Below the pieces are notes generated by a model. That model was not told where the DNA came from. It was given only the letters and a program-made list of their open reading frames with translations, and ran no database searches. Of a stretch of DNA of 64,000 nt, positions 44,701-55,227 are shown piece by piece. Position 1 is the first letter of the stretch. Each line of letters begins with the position of its first letter. Origin of the DNA: Chionis minor (Eukaryota > Chordata > Aves > Charadriiformes > Chionididae); the NCBI GenBank assembly GCA_013398295.1, contig VZSF01009127.1, positions 1-64,000 on the forward strand, read 5' to 3'. The translations under genes were made by a program, and so were the position numbers.

Positions 44701-47644
44701 CCACAGTTGCGTATAACCACTTACCGTAAGCAGACTCTGGATTGCATAGGTCTGTGACCCTTCTCCGTAGCCTCCCTTTGCTCCATGCAACATCAAGAGC
44801 GCATCCTACTCATCCACCACCATGGCATGGGACACATCACTGGTGAAGCGGGACACACGGGCAGGCAGGAAGGGACAGTCATGTATGGGAAAGTGTGTTT
44901 GCAGGCTGTGGTGCAGGACCTGACCCTCACTGAGGGGCTTGTCGCTGGCTTTGACTGCTCTCCCTAATTGGGATAACACTGATCAGTTGCTAAAATGATG
45001 TTCGCGATAGGCCAGAGTGAGTTTTCCTAGGAAAAGCCTGAATCACGTCTCTCAGCATGGTAGTCTGGCTGATGTGAAATAAAAGTTATGTTTGTCAGTT
45101 TTGTGTCATGCTTCCTCCCTCATCTCCTGCTGGGCAGCAGGGCTGATATGATTAGAAGCAGCTCAGACATGCCTTTTGGACTGCCTGCAGCAATACTAGC
45201 AGGGAGTTTGTTTTTTGGTTTCCATTTTTAAAGCTGGGCTTGGTTCCTTCCAGTTCTCCATTTCCATTGCTCTTCTGAAGATTGCTCAGCTTGCAGAATA
45301 TATACAACTATTAGAGAAATGCTTAAAATAACCCCAGATTTCTGGCTTAGGTCACAAACCAGGGAGTGAAAATATTTAGTCAAAAGTACCTTGAGTGTTC
45401 AAGCAGCAGACAGGAGTGTTTGCAAATAATCCTCAAAAATAAACAGGGACCTCTCTGGAAAGTCAGAAATGAAGGTTTCTGCACTATGTGGGAGCCTGAA
45501 GAAGCTGATTAATGGTTGTGATTGCACTGACAGCCAGAAAGGGTCTAAGTCAGAAGAGTAAAGTTCACAATGTCTGCGAGTGTTTTGCAGTGCTTTGTGT
45601 CAGTACACGCCATTTATGTCGTGCACACCTTCCCTTTCAAATGTGTGTGTGGGAAAAATGATTCAGCACTTCCCATATAGGTGATGTTGCAGTGTGTGAA
45701 ACATAGAAACATAAAATGCTAAGGCAGGCAAAAGCCTAAATATCTCAGTCTTGAAGCACCACGTCAGGGCCTAGTGGAAGTGGTACCTGAGGCCTCTGCC
45801 TTTCTGGTTTCCTGTTGGAAACATGTGTTTTCCATGAAGCATTGTGCGTTTCTTCATTTGCTGAGTTTCTAAGATGAGACATAAGAGTTTTCCACCGAAA
45901 ACAGACATTTGTGCACGTGATTGAGCCTGTGATTAGCTGAAAGTCCAATTTTTCCTCAAGTAATAGCTTGTACAGAAATTTTCAATCAGCTTTCTGAAGC
46001 CTAATTTGGGAAACTCAAGCTCGCAACTCTAATATTTTTCTGACAGTGAGCGCTAGTGTTATTTATTATGAAAGCCTGGGCTGTGAAGAACATTCCAGAT
46101 CCAACTCACTCCAAGCATGTGAGACTGACAATCCTGCTACTGGATTGTACCACAAGCCCTTTGCTTGGTGGGAACAAGACCCTTCGCAATACCATCTCTT
46201 TTTGCCATTGGGGCCGAATCCTGGCTTATGCTGCATTTCTTAAAAGGCACCTGGATTTATAAGGGCTTGTGTCTGTAGCGTCTGGACCTCCATTTGCTTT
46301 CTTTAGCAGGGCCCATGGCACAGAGGGAAAATTTGGGTTCCCTATTTCTCTTCACAGGTGCTTTATTCTTGCTGGTGAAGCTCCTGTCTGGACACTAGGC
46401 CTGTTCTCTGGCTTGCAATAAACTGCTGCCAGCTCACTGTGCAGTGGGTATCTAGTTTAATGCTACTAGTATTATGATAAATGTTGTGTGATACTAAATT
46501 AGGTCTGCCAAGGATTGATATGACTTTTATCCCGTTTTTTAAATACATATAAAAGTGTCTCTGCTGTAGAGCTGCCTCCTTTGGCAGATTTATTGGTACA
46601 TTTGGGAATAATGGTGCCGTATGATGATTATAAAACTATATAAAGCATTCTTTATTGTTCATTACCATTGCTCTATATTAACTCACAATTATCTCCTGAT
46701 GCATTGCAGTTGCAAAGCCCAGGCCCCGCCATATGAGAGTCTGAACAATCTGATCTTGTTTGGACACTAGACAGTTTGGGGAGGAATATACTCTCACTTG
46801 TTTTCATGCAAAGGCAATGGCCTGTCTTCTTCCAGCAGCTTGCAGAGATTCCCACAAACACTAGAAATGAGTGATGGGAGGTTTTTCTGTGGGCAACCCA
46901 TATGCAATCTATGTTGCAGATACACTCATGCGCTCCCAGGCCAGTCAGCAGGGCAATGGGATTCCTCAGCACAAGCAGCCTGGTCAACACAAAACCCCCT
47001 CAGGGGCCTCAAACGGCTGCCATAGCTGAAGAAAATACCCCTCCTGCAAAGAAGAAGTAATGGTGGCATTTGTAAACCCAGTAGGCTTCAACAGCAGACT
47101 CAATTGCCAAATCTTCAGTGGCACTTAGCGTGTTGTGTACCAATAAAAAGGCACTTGAAAAAGATCTGTCAGAATTGCATTAGGTGGAGCTAAGCTCTTT
47201 TAGATATCTGACTTCACTGATGAGAATTAAGCAGCCAAAAAATCCAGCCCTTAGCACCTCAAAACCTTTGGTTTTTGACATGAGGCAAATCCCAGAGATG
47301 CGCCTGAAAATAACTTTCATTGCCTTCAGAAGGCTTAGGATAATGCCATTAGGACCCCAGCTGCTCTTCCTCCTGTTGGTGAACACATAAGTGGGATTTT
47401 TTGAACGCCAAACTTGCACCAATTAAATATCACAGTGTACTGGGATCGCTCTTTTGCTGCTTGTGACTTTTGTTTGCACATAAGACATCTGGCTCTCTGA
47501 ATGCAGGATCAGTTTGATTTTTTTAGTTGCTTCTTTCTCTTTGAGTGAAACAAAGCCCATCTTGAATGCCTTCCCCCAAAGTCAGAAGTGCACGTCTATG
47601 TCTCGTAGCCATGCGTGCAGTGGCACTCTGATTGCATTTCATGT
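44701..47644. other. Noncoding stretch, nothing recognisable
   Basis: I see no repeat family or gene. The longest frame is 105 codons on minus (46673-46990), antisense to another open frame and without motifs. Confidence 0.5.
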
Positions 47645-47835
47645 GGCCGGCCGATGATAACATTTTATTGAATTGGTGCATAGATTAAATCCCTTCAGCC
47701 ATGACAATTAAATAGGAAAAAATGTGCATGCCATTTACAGGGGTAATATTTAATCAGAAATAGACAAGAACATGAGTCACCAGCTCAGAAACAAACCCAG
47801 TCTTTATATAAATTCAATTGAACCTGTTCCAGCTG
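47645..47835. promoter_or_regulatory. Candidate conserved noncoding element
   Basis: The words GGCCGGCCGATGATAACATT, TTTATTGAATTGGTGC, ATGACAATTAAATAGG and GGGTAATATTTAATCAG combine a rare GGCCGGCC palindrome (47646-47653) with clustered homeodomain/SOX cores. There is no coding potential and no repeat signature. Role inferred. Confidence 0.3.
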
Positions 47836-48269
47836 TTTGCAGCAAAAAAAAAAGTAGCATTTTTCATAGATACAACAACTGCAAATGAGCCCAGTTGAAT
47901 TTGTCCAAAAGCAGAACCTTCAGGGCATTTTAAGGACCCCGCGTCACCATTTATTGATGGTGACTGGGGAAAATAACTAGGCAGTGGCAAAGGCTGGGTC
48001 ACTGGCAAGGAAGCTGCTGAGCAATATGGGACTTGGGAATATGGCATGCAAAGGTTGCATCTCACTATGACTTCAGTCTGCAGGTGTGTGTGAAGGACAG
48101 GAATAGCTGCCGTGCAATGGTCCTGTGGTCCTGGCTGCAGTCCTGCTGTCCACCCCATGGGGCTGAGACTCATGGGAGGGACTGATGCTTTAGGGGAAGG
48201 CAAGGCTCATTGAAATGAACTCTTTTTCATACAGCACGTTCCCATTAGGGACAGCAGAGAGAGCACTGG
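47836..48269. other. Noncoding stretch, nothing recognisable
   Basis: A 129-codon minus-strand frame (47814-48203) covers this segment. It has no recognisable domain and is treated as chance. Confidence 0.5.
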
Positions 48270-48430
48270 GCACTCGGCTGCATTTTTGACAGTTAATTAG
48301 TATTAATCAAACCCAAGACACGAAGATAAATTATTAAGAATAGTCAGAATTGAATAGTGGAGGGAGGTCTGCTGGGACAGCAGCAGTCTGGAGACATTCC
48401 AGTTGTTTTCGAGTTTACCATGACCTCATT
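48270..48430. promoter_or_regulatory. Candidate conserved noncoding element
   Basis: TTTGACAGTTAATTAGTATT, AATCAAACCC and GATAAATTATTAAGAATAG lie within 80 bases and resemble TALE, homeodomain and TCF-like words. Texture only. Confidence 0.22.
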
Positions 48431-50888
48431 GGCAGAGAAAACAAACTGGATGTTTCATGCTGGCAGGTTTAGTTGCACAATGTGACACTCCAGCCTGGTT
48501 GGAGACAAAAGCAGGAGGAAGTTTCTCATTGAAACTTTGCTCCTGTGTTCAGGGTATCTAAGAATTGCAAGTGAGTATGCATTAGGACCCCACTAGGAAC
48601 ATCTGCAGGTCTGCAAGATTTCCCCCCAAAATCAAGGGTCGTCAATTAATTCCTTTTAAAACCATTCAATCTGTTCTGCTGCTTCCAAAGTTTAGTGATT
48701 AAAGTGCCCCATGGTCCCAAGCACAAAACTCTAAGTAGGATGCAATCTTTGTGGCAGTGACCTTAGGACTTTTCCAAAATTAGTATTACGTTAACTTGAC
48801 AGGGTCTTTTGCCCTCATACACCCATGTTAAGTGAGGTTAATTACCCCATCCTTTCATTCTTTACTAACCCATTTCCTCTCACCTGCCCAAACTGATTTT
48901 GGCTGACAGGCCTGTACGTGCCATTCCCTTTAACCATTTTAAGGCTTGGGTCCTGTATTTATTTTATTCTGGCCTCGTGAGACCTGGCTGTGTTCCAAGT
49001 AGTGCTGAAAAATCAATGCTGATTTTGCTGAATGCCCCTTGGCCACCTCTTTTTAAAATTCTTGGCTATGAAGTAAGTAGGCTACTGCTCTTAATATGTC
49101 TGACTTGAGTAAATGAACTGGTTCATCCTAGTTGGGAAAGAAACATTAGTTTCACCTGCCTAGACATTTACCTCAATGAATGGCTCAAGGAAGTTCCAGA
49201 GCAGATCAGCTAATGACACCGAAATCAACCACGCTGCTAAAAACCCAGGAAAATAAATTTACGTCCTCAAGGAGACCTTGTGCATCCGTGTATGCCTCAG
49301 TAGACAAGATATACACACATTTAATCGGAGGAAGTGCTAAATCACTGTGTTATACGAGCAAGAGCATGAACGACAACGTACAAAAAAGTGACATGTGAGC
49401 GTATTGAATACAGCAGCACTGTTCGCAGCGTGGTGGAAATGTGCTGTTATTTACCAGTCCCTTTCAGTCTTTTACTTAGCAGAGATGCATTTTCAAAAAG
49501 TGCAAGAGGTAAAATCCAGGGCAGTTTAATCTGGTGTTGAATCAAAAATGGGGGAGTGGGGGGAGGAAAAACCCTAAGCATTCTTCTAGGAGAGGAGACT
49601 AAAAATTCAACTTCCAGGAGGTGGAGAGGGACATCAGCTGATTCTCTGCACCCCAATGTGGGAATGCCATGTGGGTAGATGTGCCTGAGATCCTGCTGCA
49701 TGCACAGTTCAGGAATTCATGGTCACAGAGCTGCAACTGCAGAGGGCCATGATAAGTAAACTGTTATATAATAGTATTTAAAACCATGGGATTTCTTAGC
49801 CTTGCTGCAAATGTTGTGTTTTGAAAGAATAAAAGCTGAAGTTCTTATTTATTTGCAATACTTAGTGTGTGCATCAAAATAGAAGTGGTCCTTCTCTGGC
49901 TTTGGCTATTTGCATGCCAGCTAGACTTGTCTCCTGACCTTGAAACCCAAAGAAAATGCGTTTCTCTTGCCATCAATCATTCCTCTGCAAATGAACAGGC
50001 CCTCCTGAGTGCTAGGACAGCAGCAGGACAGGCAATACTCTCCAGGCTATAAGAGTGGCTCGTCTCGCTTAGCAAGCTGGCACGTTCAGTGTGAGGGAGA
50101 AATAAAAGGTAGATCAGCAGCTGAATGATGCCTACAGTAAGCAATATAAAATAGGGAAGTACTTTGGTAGCATTTGCTCTGGTAAGAACGAAGCTGGAAA
50201 GTCCCCTTGTAACCTGCTGCACAGCAGTGCGCTGCCAGTGCTGTTCTTGTGGGGATGTGAGGCTCATTAAGTAGGGAGGTATGTCTCTCCCCCAGTCTCA
50301 GCCTCACTGGTTGCAGCAAAAGGTGTTTTTATATGATGAGATCTGCTCAGTGTCACCTTGCCTCTTCTGCATCCTCACCATTGGAGTCTCCTTGGACCAC
50401 CGGGTGCTCACAGTGACAAGAGGCCGGAGGGAGGTGATGCACAGGGGAAAGCAAATTGCGCTCATCTTTTTTTTTGGCCAAGGTGGCCATTAAGACATGC
50501 CTTTTCTTAATGACTTTTCTTGATAACTGGCACACTTTGTTGTTATCCCAAAAGTCAGTGGAGTCTCAGCTTAAAGCTGAGGGAAAACTGTGACAAATCA
50601 GATAGATCCCTTCTATAGAAGAAGTTATAAGCTCAGTTGTAGCGTAGCTACAGCTTTTTTGCAGGTACTCGAAATATTATAGGTGTAGCTGTTGTAAGAG
50701 CACATCTCTGACATCAGGCCTCAATTGAGGGTGAACAATACAGTATTTTCTTCCATGATACCAGTAGCAGATTTCAGATAGCAGAGCTGCTTTCTCTGGA
50801 AAAAAAGGAAAAAAGAGACACAAAGCAAAGTAGCAGACAGAGCAATGTAGGTTCCCGACTGAGGGCAAACAGGTCGCGTTTAAGACGT
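48431..50888. other. Noncoding stretch, nothing recognisable
   Basis: I see only short open frames (up to 96 codons, minus, 49977-50267) and no repeat family. Confidence 0.5.
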
Positions 50889-51003
50889 CAAGGGAGACTT
50901 GGGAGATTTATGTTCAAGCCTCTCCACAAGCAACTTTTTGCACATCCATGAACGGGTCCTTTAACCTTCCTGTGTTGCAGTGACCTGTTTGTAAACCGCA
51001 GAT
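50889..51003 (+). repeat. Possible decayed MIR/CORE-SINE fragment
   Basis: GGGAGACTTGGGAGATTTA, CAAGCCTCTCCAC, TCCTTTAACCTTCCTGTGTT and GACCTGTTTGTAAA follow the order of the MIR core (gagacctgggttctag, ccagctctgccac, cacttaacctctctgtgcct, tcatctgtaaa). The similarity is by eye with mismatches. Confidence 0.38.
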
Positions 51004-51638
51004 ATTTTTTGCTTAATATGGGCTTGCTGATGCCAGTGGATTTCTTTGATGTGACCTCAGCAGGCATTGCTCATATCCTCAGGAAGGATTAGATATGTAT
51101 AATTGACTTATGCATATCCTATATGTGTTTATATAGCACCTTGCACATACCGATCCCGATGCTACCATGTGGGCTCTTGATATGCTGCCAAAATACACAT
51201 CATGGTCAGTAAAATATGATGCCATCACCTTTCCTTTTACCCTCTCCTTCAGTTTTATTTTTGTTGGAAAGCTGGAGTATTAATAGATTAGTAGCAGGTC
51301 TGTCTGCATATGTGTGCATGCACACGTAGCATTGTTGCGAGTACGTAGGAAACTGTTAGCTGCCCAGTAAGCTAGGAAGTAGGAAGCTGTTAACAGGACA
51401 GCCACTATAAGACACGGAAATGTTTGTGTTGGGAAGTACCCAGGCGTTTCCTAATAGGCTGTGCTAAATTCCCAGGCAGAGGAATGAAAACATGTACTTG
51501 CTTGAAAAGTCTATGCATGCCTATGCAATGACTTCTAGAATAGTATTTTATACCTATCTAGAAGATAAAAGCTTAGCTTTTGTTGTTGCAGAAGGCCTGG
51601 TTGAAAATGAGGTAGGAGTTTTTCCTCTTTTTCTCCCT
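51004..51638. other. Noncoding stretch, nothing recognisable
   Basis: This is unique-looking AT-leaning sequence with no assignable feature. Confidence 0.5.
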
Positions 51639-51663
51639 CTGTGTGTGTGTGAGAGAGAGAGAG
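51639..51663. repeat. Compound dinucleotide repeat (TG)n(AG)n
   Basis: CTGTGTGTGTGTG runs directly into AGAGAGAGAGAG, about six units each. It is a short compound microsatellite. Confidence 0.9.
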
Positions 51664-51750
51664 TTGCTATGGTGAACAAAGGGTAGGAAGAACTCTGATT
51701 TTTCCCCACAAAACTGTAATCTTATTCTTCCCGATACTGCCTATTTTCTG

Positions 51751-51792
51751 AGATATATATACATATGTATATATATTTATATGAAATATATC
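51751..51792. repeat. AT-rich (TA)n-like simple sequence
   Basis: AGATATATATACATATGTAT is followed by ATATATTTATATGAAATATA, an imperfect TA dinucleotide tract. A short CACGCACACACACA run follows at about 51808-51822. Overlapping open frames through it are artefacts. Confidence 0.8.
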
Positions 51793-51829
51793 TATGTGCG
51801 CAGTCACTCACGCACACACACAAAGCTGC

Positions 51830-53759
51830 TTTGGAAAAAGGGATATGTGGACTTGTCACTGTGTAAAGCGACAGTCTTCTAAAGCCATGGAGCTGATTTT
51901 TTGTGAATGGCTCAGCTGGTGACATTACTTGGCTATGTTTCCAATTTAAGCAAAGCAATCTTGGGAGGACTGGATGAATCACAGAAAGACTTCCAGATTG
52001 TTAGCATTTTAATAGCAAAATGAGGGCAATCATCCCCCTCCCCCACCAAGGTTCAGGTGGAGGTGCAGCAGAAATGTGTGTGAAGAACTGGAAGCTATTA
52101 TATTAAACACAGCATCTTCAGCCACTGCAAACATAAAAATGAACAAGGATGGCTTTTCTCTTGAATAATCTACATTTTTTTGCTTACTGTTAAAACAGAT
52201 ACAGTGAGAACAGTATGATCTCACTGCAGGAGATTGTAGTAAGGACAGAGCAGGTTTCAGCCTTGTGTTAGCTTTGCCAAAGCCAAATTTCTTTTTGGGC
52301 TTGAGCCTGTGGACTGCAGCACGTTCCTGCCTTTGTGGTGAGCTTGGGGAAATGTTTCACCCCAGCTTCCCATCAGGGCTGGGGAAATGCTCTTCAAACT
52401 AAACTCATAAATGGAGCTTCCGAGAAGTTTTTGCGACTGCCTATTGTTTTGCACTGGGGACTGACAGTAAGCTGAAAGGATAAGGGAAGCTTTTCAGTGG
52501 CATTTCAAAATTTCTTTTTGAAATACAGGTGACTTCAGAATATACTGGCTCTAGCTTTTTAGGCTGGAATGTTTCAATGTATAGTTTCAAAATGATTTTT
52601 TGGTTCAATCTGTGTCTCTCAAACAGTATCATTTGACTATAAAGTCAGAACTGACATAACTTCATTTTGATAGAGTAAATTGCCAGCAGATGGGCCAGAT
52701 AAATATGGTTAAAGTAAGGGATCCCTGGACACATGCCTCTCCAGTGCCTGGGTTATTCCCTTTCCTCCTAGAATACACAGCCAATTTCTTTTCTTGCCTG
52801 ATGTTTAGACTCCAGGAGAGGTTGGAATAGATAATAATAATAGAAGAGGTTGGAGTGCCTGTCCCCTCTTGACCAAAATATTCAAGTACAGATATATCTG
52901 GTTCAGAGTCTGGCAGATGCTTGCTCAAAAACTAACATTCTGCAGCACTTTCAGACACAGGTAACACAGCTCTGTGTGGACAGCCTGGTTGACAAATCTC
53001 TTTGTCCATATTATCTTAGTATATCTTACTCATGAAATACAACAGGGGGAAGTGGTCTCAGTGGCTGTTAAACGTTACTGCTATGATCTTTGTTCTATGG
53101 TTTTGTGGCTTTATTATTTTACAAAGGTCAGCATTAATTCAGCAATTTTCTTGCCTTTATTCCAGTAAAAACCTTACCATATCTGCTTGTCCCTTGCAGT
53201 TTATTATTCCTAGTCTGGTGTCTGCTGTTCAAAGCTTAATGGAAATCCGGTGAAATATGATATCCCACCTGTCTGTGTGAGTTTAGTGCTTACAGTGGTT
53301 TTGAGTAATTTCTTTGCCTGCTCCGTCCATAATTACAGCTGTACCTAAATGTAACGTGTAGTCAAGCTAAAGCCAAAGGAGCTCTGCTGATACCCTGCTT
53401 CCTTTTACTTTTAAAGTTAAGGACAACAGGAGTGTGAGTCTCTTACTTTCGCAAGCATTTCAAATTATATTTTCTTAAATTATATTTTGTTAGCTGGGAC
53501 TAACTCTGGGCTCAATCATAGCCTGAGCATCCTTGAGCAAATCAGTCATGCTGAGGTCTCCACCTGATGAGGACACAACCATTTTTAATGTCTGCAGTGG
53601 GATAAATGCCACTGATGAGTGCAGCACACTGAAAATGGTGGTGAGAGAGTCCAATAGAAGTGTTCAAGTGCCGAGGCATCTCTCTCTCTCTTTGCCACGC
53701 CAGGTTCACCCTGCTTTGCCACCCTGAGTCCTAGTAGGACTTTCAAAATTAGCTTTGAC
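51830..53759. other. Noncoding stretch, nothing recognisable
   Basis: No gene or repeat family is visible. There are short CCCC-rich words near 52031-52046 and nothing else notable. Confidence 0.5.
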
Positions 53760-53900
53760 CTTTTAGGTGGCTTGCTTCCATCTAATGAGCATGGCAGCTT
53801 CTTTAATGAACGTCAGAGCCAGGTGCCAACTCAGCTAATTTGATTGCATTTTATGCATTAATCAAAGCCCTCATAGTAACTGACCTTGACTAGGACAGAA
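53760..53900. promoter_or_regulatory. Candidate conserved noncoding element with a nuclear-receptor site and inverted repeat
   Basis: TGACCTTGA at 53881-53889 is the exact reverse complement of the monomeric ERR/SF1-type site TCAAGGTCA. Upstream, TTTGATT (53839-53845) and AATCAAA (53860-53866) form a 7-bp inverted repeat, and GCAT/ATGC inside it extends the symmetry imperfectly. AATCAAAG also matches a TCF/LEF word. There are further homeodomain-like words (ATCTAATGAGC, CAGCTAATTTG). This resembles a compact enhancer core, inferred from motifs only. Confidence 0.35.
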
Positions 53901-55150
53901 CGATGTTGAGCACTAGTCTGCACTTCCCTTTCAGTGCTATGGTGGGACGTTGCAGTGAAGAACGTTCTCTGAGCCACAGTCCAGCCTTCCCTCTGACCCT
54001 GCCTGTAACCTATATTCCCTGGGATTCTTTGCCCTCTGCATTATTCACAAAGGCACAGTGGCTCTTTCTTCTTCACCTACAGGGATCAGACCCTGTTAGT
54101 TTATTTCCTACCCCTTCTTTTAGGTCATCCTGTTGGAAAACTTTAAAAAAAAATTCCTATGTAAAACAAACTTCTTTTGGAAACTATGGCAGTACATTTA
54201 TTCAAAGGGAGGGTTGCCTCCTCATTTGTGAAATTAAAAATGGAGAAAATTGCCTACAGGCTTCTAGCAATGCAGCTAGAGAACTTTCGTAACATATCAA
54301 CACCAGAAAGTACTTTGGAAGATGATGACAGACAGTAATTAATTTAACAATTAGTAAGTTATCGATTCAAATGTCATAAAAATTTTTGTTGCCTTTGAAC
54401 CAACCAATAACTTATCTTGACAGAAGTAATATTTGGTTCAACATTTCCATTAAGCATACAGCCTCTCCTGAACCTATCAATCACCCAGGCTTGGCCCTCA
54501 ACCATCTGCCACCTGACAAAATGTGCACAAATGCCGTTCTTCAACATTCCCACATCTGTCCCTCTGCTGTACAGGGCTTCGGTGGCTTTATTACAGTAGC
54601 AGTCAACATGGACAGAAGTGGAAAGCACAGCACCTTTTTACAAGACCTCATCAAGGACAGAGACCACCAGAGGTGTAAGGATGCCCTGTGGACAGCTATG
54701 TGTTATCTACAAAAAGAAATCCATGATGAAAAATTTTATTGTGGTGAAGTCACATATCCAGGTCTGTATCCACACATTAGTCTAGAAAATACTTTTCTAA
54801 CCTCTCCTGTTGTTTATCCCCAGATGATCTTGCCTTAATCTACATGCCTTAATAAGTCAGATGGACTAGCTATGAAAGGAGCTTACCTTAGCCCATCTGT
54901 GGCTGTTGGCACTGTAGATGTCTGAAGTTAGTTGCAATTCTGTCTGCGTCTATCCATCTGCCTTGTGTGCTTCCACTCATGACAGTCAACAGTGGATTTT
55001 GGGCCCCCAACATTCCTGTAATCATCTATTTTGTAATTCCTACCCATGATGGCAAGGACAAAGGTAAGTTTAGTGATGTGCCTAAAACAGCATGGTGGCT
55101 GAAAACCTGATCTGTACCCACCTCTGCATTCTCAATAAATAATTTAAGGC
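53901..55150. other. Noncoding stretch with two unconvincing long frames
   Basis: Plus-strand frames of 129 codons (53903-54292) and 150 codons (54386-54838) lie in different frames. I looked for retroviral envelope or other family signatures and saw none I could defend. I treat both as chance open frames, with some uncertainty. Confidence 0.4.
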
Positions 55151-55227
55151 TGGGCTTGGAAAAGGCTGAGGACTCAGTGGACTTGGACAAAGCTTTGACC
55201 TTGGGGAAAGCTTTGATCTTGGGCAGC
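55151..55227. repeat. Degenerate 17-18 bp tandem repeat
   Basis: ACTTGGACAAAGCTTTG (55181-55197) and ACCTTGGGGAAAGCTTTG (55198-55215) are adjacent near-copies. Flanking partial copies are GCTTGGAAAAGGCTGAGG before and ATCTTGGGCAG after. The repeat lies in a 121-codon minus-strand frame (55026-55391), giving that frame a repeated Lys-rich motif (KIKAFPKVKALSK). It is most likely a decayed minisatellite. Confidence 0.55.

Noticed and set aside
54386..54838. 150-codon frame considered as an envelope-like remnant
   Set aside because: No cleavage site, heptad repeats, cysteine motif or flanking terminal repeats could be identified, so the resemblance was not defensible.
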